Below are positions 1-6,149 of a DNA stretch of 6,894 bases, one piece after another (the stretch's first letter is position 1; each line of letters starts with the position of its first letter). The DNA is taken from positions 4,034-10,927 of the forward strand of contig DJPC01000122.1 of NCBI GenBank assembly GCA_002439665.1, written 5' to 3'. The stretch is from Dialister sp. UBA6422. GTDB taxonomy: Bacteria > Bacillota > Negativicutes > Veillonellales > Dialisteraceae. Below the pieces are notes generated by a model. It had not been told where the DNA came from, ran no database searches, and saw only the letters and a program-made list of their open reading frames with translations. Both the position numbers and the translations under genes were made by a program.

Positions 1-193
1 ATAGGCGAAGCGGAAGCCCCTATGGAGGGATCCCAGAAAAATACATAGGATAGTGGAAGCTGAAGTTCGCTTACCGATGGTGAATACCATATGCGCGCCG
101 GGAAGTACATTCCCGTCCAAAGGTGAAAGAAATAGAAAAAGATTTCTTTCCTTGTACAAATGAATATAGGAAATTCCCTTTCGGAAAAGAAAG

Positions 194-270
194 TCTGCAT
201 GGAAGAGGAGAGTCTATCATAGGTTTCATGGATGGCTTATGTGCCTCTCTTCTTCGCATGCAGATTTTTT
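194..270 (+). terminator. Intrinsic terminator of an upstream plus-strand gene
   Basis: The arm at 194-212 (tctgcatg then gaagaggagag) pairs with 245-264 (ctctcttcttc, bulged g, catgcaga). This makes a 19-bp stem with one single-base bulge and one G.U pair, followed directly by six T residues (265-270). The loop is 32 bases, long for a terminator. It ends rightward transcription entering from outside the window and insulates the tRNA promoter downstream. Confidence 0.75.
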
Positions 271-324
271 GATTTCCATCATGCCAAAAGCCAGACACTG
301 GCTATGGGTATCCCAAAATCCCAT

Positions 325-353
325 TTGACAATTATCTTATTATTTTTTATAAT
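325..353 (+). promoter_or_regulatory. Consensus sigma-70/SigA promoter of tRNA-Ser
   Basis: TTGACA at 325-330 and TATAAT at 348-353 are separated by exactly 17 bases. Both boxes match the consensus perfectly in an AT-rich setting. Initiation would fall near 360, about four bases before the mature 5' end of the tRNA at 364, so the 5' leader removed by RNase P would be very short. This is the strongest promoter in the window. It may also be the only visible promoter able to feed the YitT gene downstream. Confidence 0.92.
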
Positions 354-363
354 TATATTCCAT

Positions 364-453
364 GGAAGGGTGTCCGAGCGGTTGAAGGAGGCGGTCTTGA
401 AAACCGTTAACTTCGTGAGAGGTTCATGGGTTCGAATCCCATCCCTTCCGCCA
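364..453 (+). tRNA. tRNA-Ser(UGA)
   Basis: This is a class II (long variable arm) tRNA with CCA encoded in the DNA. The acceptor stem GGAAGGG (364-370) pairs with CCCTTCC (443-449), followed by discriminator G450 and CCA (451-453). The anticodon stem (391-395 with 403-407) encloses the loop cTTGAaa-type sequence with anticodon TGA at 398-400, which reads UCA and other UCN serine codons. The variable arm of roughly 15-18 bases contains a small hairpin with a tTCGt-like turn. The T arm is ATGGG-TTCGAAT-CCCAT (426-442). Discriminator G and the long extra arm are serine identity elements. The gene has its own promoter and terminator. Confidence 0.97.
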
Positions 454-463
454 TTGATTATTC

Positions 464-488
464 CCACGGCTATGGCCGTGGTTTTTTT
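464..488 (+). terminator. Terminator of tRNA-Ser, abutting the yitT RBS
   Basis: CCACGGC (464-470) and GCCGTGG (475-481) form a perfect GC-rich 7-bp stem with a TATG loop, followed by seven T residues (482-488). It is a textbook intrinsic terminator 10 bases after the tRNA CCA. The ribosome binding site of the next gene starts about four bases after the T-run, so any yitT message starting at the tRNA promoter must read through this hairpin. Confidence 0.9.
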
Positions 489-500
489 GTCGGAGGTATG

Positions 501-1361
501 ATGCGAGATAGATTATCGTCTGCGGAATGGGTCAAACTATTTCGCAAATTTCTAGGCCTCACCATAGGGGCTATGATTTATTCTGCAGGATTAAATCTCT
601 TTTTGATTCCCAATCATATCATTGATGGTGGTGTCACTGGTATTTCACTATTGATGCAAGCCTTGACAGGAATTCCTTTTAGTATTCTCATTATTTTGCT
701 AAATCTTCCTTTCTTTTATATCGGCTATAGGAGACTGGGACTTCCTTTGGCAGCATCTTCCACCTATGCCATTGTGATACTCTCCCTTTGTTCTTCCTAT
801 TTTGAGACCATGAAGCCTATCACCACCGATCCTTTCCTATCTACCATATTTGGGGGAATTATCATTGGTATCGGGGTAGGAATCGTCATCAAGAGTGGTG
901 GCTCTACAGATGGTACAGAAATTATGGCCATTTGGCTGGACAATAAATCGGCCTTCTCTGTAGGGGAAATCATTATGTTTTTCAACCTATTCATCCTAGG
1001 AGCGGCGGGATTTGTATTCAACTGGAATAGTGCCATGTATTCTTTGATTGCCTATTTCATTTGCTCCCGCATGATTGATACAGTTTCTACAGGCCTTGAT
1101 TCGTCCAAGGGGGTTTTCATTGTTACCACTTCCTACGATGATGTAGCCGATGCCATTGTGCATGACATGCATCGTGCGGTCACTCGTCTCCATGGCCAAG
1201 GGGGATTTTTGAAGGATGATAAAGACGTGCTCTACTGCGTAGTGAGCAGGCTAGAAGTGACTAAACTGAAACAAGTGGTGCATCATATTGATTCCTCTGC
1301 GTTTCTTTCCGTCTTTGATGTACAAGAAGTACAAGGCGGATTGGTGAAAGGGAAAAAGTAA
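501..1361 (+). CDS. YitT family membrane protein (DUF161 + DUF2179)
   Basis: Predicted integral membrane protein of 286 aa, a usual length for the YitT family; no precise biochemical function is established for it. The N-terminal two thirds (about residues 18-190) hold five or six hydrophobic segments of the YitT/DUF161 region. They include the family-like NLFLIPNHIIDGGVTGIS stretch (32-49) and GGSTDGTEI (133-141). The soluble C-terminal part (about 205-282) fits DUF2179, a small alpha/beta domain thought to be cytosolic. The open frame extends up to 426, but that start lies inside the tRNA gene and is rejected. GGAGG at 492-496 points to the ATG at 501 (4-base spacing); ATG 498 is possible but too close. 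There is no promoter between the tRNA terminator and the start, so expression probably depends on readthrough. Family assignment is firm; substrate and role are unknown. Confidence 0.9.
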   Translation: MRDRLSSAEWVKLFRKFLGLTIGAMIYSAGLNLFLIPNHIIDGGVTGISLLMQALTGIPFSILIILLNLPFFYIGYRRLGLPLAASSTYAIVILSLCSSYFETMKPITTDPFLSTIFGGIIIGIGVGIVIKSGGSTDGTEIMAIWLDNKSAFSVGEIIMFFNLFILGAAGFVFNWNSAMYSLIAYFICSRMIDTVSTGLDSSKGVFIVTTSYDDVADAIVHDMHRAVTRLHGQGGFLKDDKDVLYCVVSRLEVTKLKQVVHHIDSSAFLSVFDVQEVQGGLVKGKK

Positions 1362-1431
1362 GAATGGATGTTTCTGCTTTTGATAGGGATACTATGGCTA
1401 TGATTGGCACATGACTTGGATGGAATCCATT

Positions 1432-1512
1432 AAAATACCGCTGTCCTCAAGGATATAAAAGGTGATGTTATACATCAATGACCCTCTTATCCTTGAAGGC
1501 AGCGGTATTTTT
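1432..1512. terminator. Large bidirectional terminator between convergent genes
   Basis: The 24-base arm 1432-1455 is complementary to 1488-1511 except for one mismatch and one G.U pair. It runs AAAATACCGCTG... and ends ...CAGCGGTATTTT, giving A-rich and T-rich ends in both directions. The 32-base loop contains its own hairpin (TGATG 1463-1467 with CATCA 1473-1477). It lies 70 bases after the yitT stop and 77 bases after the exonuclease stop on the other strand, so it can serve both. The stem is longer than needed for termination. Bases 1513-1588 carry nothing else I can identify. Confidence 0.8.
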
Positions 1513-1588
1513 CTTTGTTCCACCATGGGAACCAGTAGGCTGATAATTTTTTATTGATCCCTTTACATCCAACGTATCACAAAGAAGA

Positions 1589-2176
1589 TCAATTGGTTAT
1601 CAGTTTCTTCTTTTTTCTATCGATGGCAAATCGTTTAAGCACCTGTCCTGTTTCCTTAAGCAGTGCTTCTGGAGAAGGGGACTTTTTTTCTTCTAAGGCC
1701 TTACGCACAATGTATTCGCAAGCACGGGCATCATCCAAAGCTTGGTGGTGATTGAAATCAAAACCCAAAAGCCCGGCGACTGTATTGAGTTTATGATTTT
1801 CCATATCTGGCCATAATTTTCTAGATAGCATGACCGTATCTCCGTAGTGGAAATGAATATCTGGAAGATCATAGGAAGCAATGGCTGAAGCCAATACACC
1901 CATATCAAAACGGGCATTATGAGCAAAGACGATACTTCCCTCTAAGCGGGTCGCAATATCTTTCCAAAAAGCAGGGAAAGTTTCTTCATTCATCACATCC
2001 TCAGGATGGATACCATTGACTTTCATACATCCAGTATCAAAATTCATGGAAAGAGGATGAATCAGATGAAACCATTCATCTGTGATTTCTTCACCATTAC
2101 TGGTGACAATGCCTAGAGAACAAGCATTACCGGGACCCCAATAGGCTGTTTCAAAATCGATTGCAATATATTTCAT
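1589..2176 (-). CDS. DEDDh 3'-5' exonuclease, DnaQ/epsilon-like
   Basis: A 195-aa single-domain nuclease of the DnaQ-like RNase H fold, which uses two metal ions to remove nucleotides from 3' ends. Exo I is IAIDFET with D7 and E9. Exo II is FAHNARFD with D91. Exo III is HQALDDA with H144 and D149, so all DEDDh catalytic residues are present. The C-terminal tail (about 160-195) is basic and ends in KKKKL-like residues, possibly contacting nucleic acid. I chose the ATG at 2176, which puts the catalytic strand at the N-terminus as usual. An upstream in-frame ATG at 2215 would overlap the preceding gene. The RBS is weak (GATAGG) and overlaps the TGA of the B3/4 gene 10 bases upstream, so translation is probably coupled. 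Length and domain content suggest a stand-alone repair, proofreading or RNA-processing exonuclease rather than a full Pol III epsilon. The substrate cannot be told from the sequence. Confidence 0.9.
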   Translation of the reverse strand: MKYIAIDFETAYWGPGNACSLGIVTSNGEEITDEWFHLIHPLSMNFDTGCMKVNGIHPEDVMNEETFPAFWKDIATRLEGSIVFAHNARFDMGVLASAIASYDLPDIHFHYGDTVMLSRKLWPDMENHKLNTVAGLLGFDFNHHQALDDARACEYIVRKALEEKKSPSPEALLKETGQVLKRFAIDRKKKKLITN

Positions 2177-2186
2177 GATGGGCCTA

Positions 2187-2927
2187 TCAAATGTCTGTAG
2201 TAAATTCATGGACATCGCCTTCTAGCCAGCCTACTTCTACAGCCCTATCAAAAGCAGACTTCATCCGGCGAGCCAATTCATTTCTAGCGGCGGTGACTTT
2301 TTTGCGATTGCTGGCAAAACCAGTCATTAAGATGAGAACATTTTCTGAGTTTTCTGTCACTTTTCCAAGAGACCCATCTCCAGAAAGCCAATGTCCATGG
2401 CATAGATTGTCTCCTAGAGAAACGGTCACATCATCACTGGTTTTCTGAATCACCAAAGGTTCTTTGCGATCTCCCAGGTCATACCCATGGATATCTACAT
2501 GAAATTTCAGCATCCCAGCGCGGATCATATCCATAATGGGGCTCACCCGTGGCAGTACGTCAGACCCTGCCAGCTCATCTAAGTTGGCTTTTTTCGGCAT
2601 AGAGAGCACTTCCACATCCTTAGAGGCTTCTGCTTCTTCCTCTTCAGAAAGTCCTAAGTCCTTTTTGTATTCCTTCCATGTTTTTTCAAGCCCCGTCATA
2701 TGACCAGAAAGTCCTACCTTGTCCATGGCATCCTGATACTGTTTGATTTCCTTATCTGCCATAGCAGGATTCATTTTTAAAAGTAAATTGGTTTCTGTGC
2801 AGCAGCGGCGACGAAATGCTTCGGCTTCCATATTGACGCCTCGATTATCAGCAGCCCTTAAGGCTACCACACCGATACAAAGACCAGGAATGGCATCAAA
2901 TAACTGATCATCTATGGTGATTTTCAT
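2187..2927 (-). CDS. B3/4 (PheRS-beta-like) domain protein
   Basis: A soluble protein of 246 aa that I place in the B3/4 domain family, the fold that holds the Tyr-tRNA(Phe) editing site in the beta subunit of phenylalanyl-tRNA synthetase. The stand-alone versions are poorly characterised. Supporting features are an N-terminal strand region (IPGLCIGVVAL, 13-23), a helical middle, and the core LPRVSPIMDMIRAGMLK (125-141). This is followed by a GYDLGD turn (148-153) and TENSENVLILMTG (191-203) near the end, where relatives carry a T-E-x-T-x-N-A/V-L motif. An acidic stretch (about 95-107, EEEEAEASKDVE) interrupts the middle. The ATG at 2927 follows GGAGGA at a 7-base spacing; the frame stays open to 3056, but that extension has no RBS. 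It is first in a two-gene operon with the exonuclease. Editing of mischarged tRNA is only a suggestion from the fold. Confidence 0.75.
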   Translation of the reverse strand: MKITIDDQLFDAIPGLCIGVVALRAADNRGVNMEAEAFRRRCCTETNLLLKMNPAMADKEIKQYQDAMDKVGLSGHMTGLEKTWKEYKKDLGLSEEEEAEASKDVEVLSMPKKANLDELAGSDVLPRVSPIMDMIRAGMLKFHVDIHGYDLGDRKEPLVIQKTSDDVTVSLGDNLCHGHWLSGDGSLGKVTENSENVLILMTGFASNRKKVTAARNELARRMKSAFDRAVEVGWLEGDVHEFTTDI

Positions 2928-2957
2928 AATAAGTCCTCCAATCTTATAAGTATATTT

Positions 2958-2986
2958 ATTATAACATACTGATTGTTGGTTGTTCT
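2958..2986 (-). promoter_or_regulatory. Extended -10 promoter for the B3/4-exonuclease operon
   Basis: On the minus strand TATAAT lies at 2963-2958 preceded by TGT, giving an extended -10 (TGnTATAAT). A weak -35 (AGAACA, 2986-2981) sits 17 bases upstream. Initiation near 2951 would leave a leader of about 24 bases containing the GGAGGA ribosome binding site at 2939-2934. Confidence 0.65.
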
Positions 2987-3077
2987 TACTCATTAGACCT
3001 ATTAAATAACTCCCCAATTGATTCTTTCTTCTTAGCAGTTTGAAACAAAAGCTCACAGTACATACGCCTGTACATTG

Positions 3078-3112
3078 TTAATAACTAACAACTAGTAACC
3101 AACAACTATAAA
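3078..3112 (+). repeat. Heptad tandem array A (5 units)
   Basis: Five consecutive degenerate 7-base units: ttaataa, ctaacaa, ctagtaa, ccaacaa, ctataaa. The shared pattern is close to C-Y-A-R-Y-A-A. The phase is exact and there is no coding potential. The same type of unit recurs at 4594-4635 and, in a CTAGTCA form, at 6206-6240 and 6458-6492. Confidence 0.65.
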
Positions 3113-3120
3113 GTGTACTC

Positions 3121-3149
3121 TTTTCATATCGATAACTTTAATGTATAAT
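3121..3149 (+). promoter_or_regulatory. Candidate nhaA promoter
   Basis: TTTTCA (3121-3126) and TATAAT (3144-3149) are spaced by 17 bases. The -35 matches consensus at four of six positions and the -10 is perfect, preceded by TG directly upstream. Initiation near 3156 would give a leader of roughly 60 bases to the nhaA start. A second TATAAT at 3172-3177 is an alternative with a weaker -35. Confidence 0.45.
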
Positions 3150-3217
3150 AAAATTAATATGAAATTGTATATATAATCAATAGATACTTATGTATTTATC
3201 TATAGAAAGGATAAATG

Positions 3218-4399
3218 ATGATGAAACAATGCGAAAAATGTACCATGGATCGCATCAACGATGCATTTGCAGAATTTTTCAAAGAAGAATCTGCGGGAGG
3301 TATTTTACTACTCCTCTGTGCAGCCATTGCTATGGCACTGGCCAATTCTCCCTTGGCTGATACCTATGAACACATTCTCCATCTTTCCGTATCCCTTCCA
3401 TTTCTTCCGTCCATGTCGCTTCTCCACTGGATCAATGATGGACTGATGGCTGTGTTTTTCCTGGTGGTGGGGCTAGAAATCAAAAGAGAATTTCTTTTTG
3501 GAGAATTAAAATCCCTATCCGCTACCATCCTTCCTATTGCGGCAGCTGTAGGAGGTATGGTCGTACCGGCTGCGCTGTATACGGTATTCAATATGGGCCA
3601 GCCATCTATCAGCGGCTGGGCGATCCCTATGTCCACAGACATTGCTTTCTCTTTAGGAGTTTTGGCATTTGCTGCCAAAGGGGTACCTAGAAGTGTAGCC
3701 ATTTTCCTGACGGCACTGGCTATCGTAGATGACTTAGGCGGTATCATTGTCATCGCTTTATTCTATAGCCAATCCTTGCAGTGGGTCGCACTAGGTGGGG
3801 GCTTGGCTGTCCTTTTCATCATGGCTATCCTTTCCAAAAGAAATGTACATTCCCCGTATCCCTATATCCTGGGGGGACTTATCACCTGGTATGCGTTCCT
3901 GGAAGCAGGGATCCATCCCACCGTAGCAGGAGTGCTTACCGGATTTTTGATTCCTGCTGGCAATGAGGCCAATCAGCATGAACATCCACTGCACCATTGG
4001 GAACATACCCTATCCCCTTGGTCTGCTTTCCTCATCATGCCTATTTTTGCTTTAGGAAATGCTGGGATTCCCTTAGGAGCCGATAGCTTTACTGGACTCT
4101 TATCGCCCATCGGACTTGGTGTCATCGGGGGACTTTTCATTGGGAAACCCCTTGGCATTTTCGGTACCGTATTCCTCTTGATTAAGAGCGGTGTGGTGGC
4201 TATGCCAGACAAGGTGAAATGGTCCCATTTCTTGGGGGCGGGGATTTTAGCAGGCATTGGATTTACCATGTCCATATTCCTTGCTTCTCTATCCTTTGCC
4301 GATCCGGCGGATCTGGTATGTGCCAAAGCGTCCATCGTGACAGCCTCCCTGCTCTCTGGTATCCTGGGCATGATTCTCTTCAAATGGAGTGAAAAATAA
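3218..4399 (+). CDS. nhaA: Na+/H+ antiporter NhaA
   Basis: Secondary sodium/proton antiporter of the cytoplasmic membrane. The family extrudes Na+ (or Li+) in exchange for protons and supports pH and sodium homeostasis. The 393 aa match the usual length (E. coli NhaA is 388) with about 12 hydrophobic segments. Numbering from this start, the ion-binding aspartates of the ALAIVDDLGG motif are D171-D172. The unwound helix IV motif STDIAF carries T140-D141, and the conserved lysine of GKPLG is K310. The cytoplasmic-face region GLEIKRE (E87, K89, R90, E91) corresponds to the E. coli pH-sensing cluster. Three in-frame ATGs stand together at 3215, 3218 and 3221. AAAGGA at 3206-3211 gives spacings of 3, 6 and 9 bases, so 3218 or 3221 is favoured. 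The N-terminus has an unusual CEKC pair. It looks monocistronic, with its own terminator. Confidence 0.97.
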   Translation: MMKQCEKCTMDRINDAFAEFFKEESAGGILLLLCAAIAMALANSPLADTYEHILHLSVSLPFLPSMSLLHWINDGLMAVFFLVVGLEIKREFLFGELKSLSATILPIAAAVGGMVVPAALYTVFNMGQPSISGWAIPMSTDIAFSLGVLAFAAKGVPRSVAIFLTALAIVDDLGGIIVIALFYSQSLQWVALGGGLAVLFIMAILSKRNVHSPYPYILGGLITWYAFLEAGIHPTVAGVLTGFLIPAGNEANQHEHPLHHWEHTLSPWSAFLIMPIFALGNAGIPLGADSFTGLLSPIGLGVIGGLFIGKPLGIFGTVFLLIKSGVVAMPDKVKWSHFLGAGILAGIGFTMSIFLASLSFADPADLVCAKASIVTASLLSGILGMILFKWSEK

Positions 4400-4452
4400 A
4401 TAGGGGTTATTAGTTGTTTGGGACATCAATCACTAACTTTCTTGGGTTTCAT

Positions 4453-4499
4453 AAGCCTAGATCGGTGGTCATTTTGACTGCTGGTCTAGGCTTGTTTTA
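4453..4499 (+). terminator. nhaA terminator
   Basis: AAGCCTAGA (4453-4461) pairs perfectly with TCTAGGCTT (4485-4493), followed by GTTTTA. Inside the 23-base loop, GTCA and TGAC can extend the structure. It lies 53 bases after the nhaA stop. Confidence 0.75.
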
Positions 4500-4593
4500 C
4501 CATGGCCTTATAGAAGGCCATCTCACACCTTAAACCATAAAACCATGTCATTATGTTTTGGGGAAGTTGTATAAGCTGAACCAGACACCTAAA

Positions 4594-4635
4594 CTCACAA
4601 CCAACAACTATCAACCAACAACCAATTACTAGCTA
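4594..4635 (+). repeat. Heptad tandem array B (6 units)
   Basis: Six degenerate 7-base units in exact phase: ctcacaa, ccaacaa, ctatcaa, ccaacaa, ccaatta, ctagcta. The unit ccaacaa is shared with array A (3099-3105) and ctagcta with array D (6458-6464). The array ends about 11 bases before the tyrS -35 box. Confidence 0.65.
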
Positions 4636-4646
4636 CTTTTTCCAAG

Positions 4647-4676
4647 TTGTGATATATTACAATGTATATATATAAA
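4647..4676 (+). promoter_or_regulatory. Candidate tyrS promoter
   Basis: TTGTGA (4647-4652) and TATAAA (4671-4676) are separated by 18 bases in an AT-rich run. Initiation near 4683 would give a very short leader of about 23 bases carrying the RBS, which leaves no room for a leader riboswitch or T-box. Confidence 0.5.
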
Positions 4677-4705
4677 CTATAAATACCAAATAAGAGGTGG
4701 ACGTA

Positions 4706-5956
4706 ATGAATATTATTGACGAATTGAAATGGCGCGGTGCTGTGAACCAGCAGACCGACGAAGAAGGCTTGTACAAACTGGTAGGGGAGAAATCCATTTC
4801 CTTGTACTGCGGCATTGACCCCACCGGGGACAGCATGCACATCGGCCATTTGATTCCTTTCATGATTTTGAAACGGTTCCAGCTGGCTGGTCACCATCCG
4901 GTCATCGTTATCGGTGGCGGCACCGGTTCCATTGGCGATCCTTCGGGCCGTAAAACCGAACGCGTTCTTCAGTCCCAGGAAACCATCCAGCACAATGCAG
5001 AATGTCTCACCAACCAGATGAAAAAACTCTTCGGAGAAGACGGATTCACCATGGTGAATAACTATGACTGGCTCTCTAAGATTTCCCTTCTGGACTTCCT
5101 TCGTGACTATGGTAAACTTTTCAATATCAATACCATGCTTGCCAAAGACGTAGTAGCCTCCCGTTTGGATACAGGGATTTCCTTCACCGAATTCTCCTAT
5201 CAGATCCTCCAGTCCATCGACTTCAAAATGCTCTATGACAAATACGATGTGCAGCTTCAGATCGGCGGAGCTGACCAGTGGGGCAATATCACCAATGGGA
5301 TCGACCTCATTCGCAAAATGGAAGATGCCCATGATGCTTATGGACTCACCATTCCTTTGATGCTTAAAGCAGACGGTACCAAATTTGGTAAAACCGCTGG
5401 TGGTGCTGTATGGCTAGACCCGAAAAAGACCTCTCCTTACGAATTCTATCAGTTCTGGTTCAACCAGGATGATAGGGACGTGGTGAAATACCTGAAATAC
5501 TTCACCTTCCTAACCAAAGAAGAAATCGATGCACTGGAAGTAGAAGTGAAAGAGCATCCAGAACACAGAAGCGCCCAGAGAAAACTGGCCGAAGAAGTGA
5601 CCCGCTTTGTCCATGGAGAAGAAGGACTTAAACAGGCAGAAAAAGTCACCCAGGCTCTTTTCTCCGGAAATATCCAAGAACTTTCTTTAGAAGAAATCGA
5701 AGGAGCCTTCCGCAACACCAAAGGCGGCGAAGTCCACGAAGATCCTGTCAATATCGTAGAAGCTCTAGTGGAAGCAGGCGTAGAAAAATCCAAACGCCAG
5801 GCTAGAGAAGACGTGAAAAATGGGGCTATCCGTGTCAATGGAGTGCAGGTCAAAGACTTAGAAGCCCTCGTTACCGCTCATCCCAATACAGCTGGTAAAT
5901 ACATTATCGTCAAAAAAGGTAAGAAAAACTACTTCTCCATCAAAGTAGTGAAATAA
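4706..5956 (+). CDS. tyrS: Tyrosyl-tRNA synthetase
   Basis: Cytoplasmic class I synthetase, active as a dimer, that activates tyrosine with ATP and charges tRNA-Tyr. The 416 aa are full length for the bacterial TyrS type. The Rossmann core carries GIDPTGDSMHIGHL with the HIGH box at 45-48, and GGGTGSIGDPSGR with D78. Next come the tyrosine-pocket helix with Y165, Q169 and D172, then GGADQWGNI (187-195). The KMSKS-equivalent loop KFGKT is at 226-230. Residues C35, D38, T40, H45 and H48 fall at the same numbers as in Geobacillus TyrRS. The C-terminal 70 residues form an S4 RNA-binding domain (AGVEKSKRQAREDVKNGAI region). I chose the ATG at 4706 behind GAGGTG (4694-4699); a GTG at 4697 would overlap that RBS. 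C-ending codons seem commoner than in neighbouring genes, as expected for high expression. Confidence 0.98.
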   Translation: MNIIDELKWRGAVNQQTDEEGLYKLVGEKSISLYCGIDPTGDSMHIGHLIPFMILKRFQLAGHHPVIVIGGGTGSIGDPSGRKTERVLQSQETIQHNAECLTNQMKKLFGEDGFTMVNNYDWLSKISLLDFLRDYGKLFNINTMLAKDVVASRLDTGISFTEFSYQILQSIDFKMLYDKYDVQLQIGGADQWGNITNGIDLIRKMEDAHDAYGLTIPLMLKADGTKFGKTAGGAVWLDPKKTSPYEFYQFWFNQDDRDVVKYLKYFTFLTKEEIDALEVEVKEHPEHRSAQRKLAEEVTRFVHGEEGLKQAEKVTQALFSGNIQELSLEEIEGAFRNTKGGEVHEDPVNIVEALVEAGVEKSKRQAREDVKNGAIRVNGVQVKDLEALVTAHPNTAGKYIIVKKGKKNYFSIKVVK

Positions 5957-5960
5957 GAAA

Positions 5961-6008
5961 CACAAGTAAAAAGCCACGCTTTTTCTAGGGCGTGGCTTTT
6001 TACTTGTG
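5961..6008. terminator. tyrS terminator with 19-bp perfect stem
   Basis: Bases 5961-5979 are fully complementary to 5990-6008, with a 10-base loop. The GC-rich core GCCACGC/GCGTGGC sits at the loop end and is flanked by AAAAA/TTTTT inside the stem, so the 3' arm itself supplies the T-run (5997-6001). It begins five bases after the tyrS stop codon and is symmetrical enough to act from either side. Confidence 0.9.
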
Positions 6009-6035
6009 GAAATAACAATTGTTGTGAGTTGGTTG

Positions 6036-6140
6036 TTACAATGTTTCTGTCATGGGTTTAAAGTTTACAGGTAGAATACCAAAGCCTACATCGTAATCCC
6101 ACGCCATGGAGATCCATATTTTCACCGCATGTGAATGCAT
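6036..6140 (-). other. Small open frame, possible 34-aa peptide or remnant
   Basis: Reading leftward from the ATG at 6140-6138, a 34-residue frame ends at TAA 6038-6036. Its composition looks protein-like (for example AWDYDVGFGILPVNFKP), but there is no clear ribosome binding site and no recognised domain. The same frame is also open upstream of this ATG. It may be part of a dispersed intergenic repeat that happens to be open, or the tail of a decayed gene. I do not call it a gene. Confidence 0.2.
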
Positions 6141-6149
6141 GAACAGCCC

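Larger units (their letters stand above)
1..363. other. Gene-poor left flank
   Basis: I find no convincing coding region here. The open stretches on both strands are short, have no ribosome binding site and resemble no family I know. Because a strong rightward terminator lies at 194-270, the 3' end of a plus-strand gene that starts left of the window probably falls within the first 190 bases, but I cannot tell which frame is real: frame 1 stops at 46-48 and frame 3 at 51-53. A 9-bp AT-rich perfect hairpin (125-133 with 142-150, 8-base loop) and a 6-bp hairpin (99-104 with 110-115) lie between; neither has a T-run. The tRNA promoter occupies the right end. Confidence 0.5.
2928..3217. other. 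Divergent intergenic region (B3/4 operon / nhaA)
   Basis: This 290-base AT-rich gap separates two divergent genes. It contains a minus-strand promoter near 2958-2986, a plus-strand promoter candidate near 3121-3149, and a five-unit 7-base repeat array (3078-3112) between them. A second TATAAT at 3172-3177 has only a poor -35. I see no gene and no operator-grade palindrome. Confidence 0.6.
4400..4705. other. nhaA-tyrS intergenic region
   Basis: The gap contains the nhaA terminator (4453-4499) and a perfect 8-bp hairpin (ATGGCCTT 4502-4509, AAGGCCAT 4514-4521, 4-base loop) with no T-run. A six-unit heptad array (4594-4635) and the tyrS promoter (4647-4676) follow. Two reverse-orientation heptads (caaacaa, ctaataa on the minus strand) occur at 4407-4420. 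I looked for a T-box leader, common for tyrS in Bacillota, and found no AGGGTGGNACCGCG element and no terminator/antiterminator pair before the start. No gene is visible. Confidence 0.6.

Noticed and set aside
1..120. Plus-strand frame 1 resembling a C-terminus ending near 118-120
   Set aside because: It is interrupted by two stop codons (near 46-48 and 58-60). It could be a decayed gene end, but I cannot identify it, and a frame-3 end at 51-53 is equally possible.
71..298. 75-codon minus-strand open frame in the left flank
   Set aside because: No ribosome binding site and no recognisable family. It overlaps the plus-strand terminator at 194-270, and its composition looks like random translation.
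426..500. Upstream extension of yitT to the ATG at 426
   Set aside because: That start lies in the T arm of tRNA-Ser and the extension would translate the terminator hairpin. The GGAGG at 492-496 marks a later start.
2928..3056. N-terminal extension of the B3/4 protein to 3056
   Set aside because: The extension crosses the extended -10 promoter, has no RBS, and is not typical of the family. The ATG at 2927 has a strong GGAGGA.
4502..4521. Perfect 8-bp hairpin as a second nhaA terminator
   Set aside because: No T-run follows it (CTCACACC instead). It is kept only as an unexplained hairpin in the intergenic description.
4595..5332. 245-codon minus-strand open frame opposite tyrS
   Set aside because: It is a shadow of the highly biased codon use of tyrS, whose motifs are unambiguous on the plus strand.
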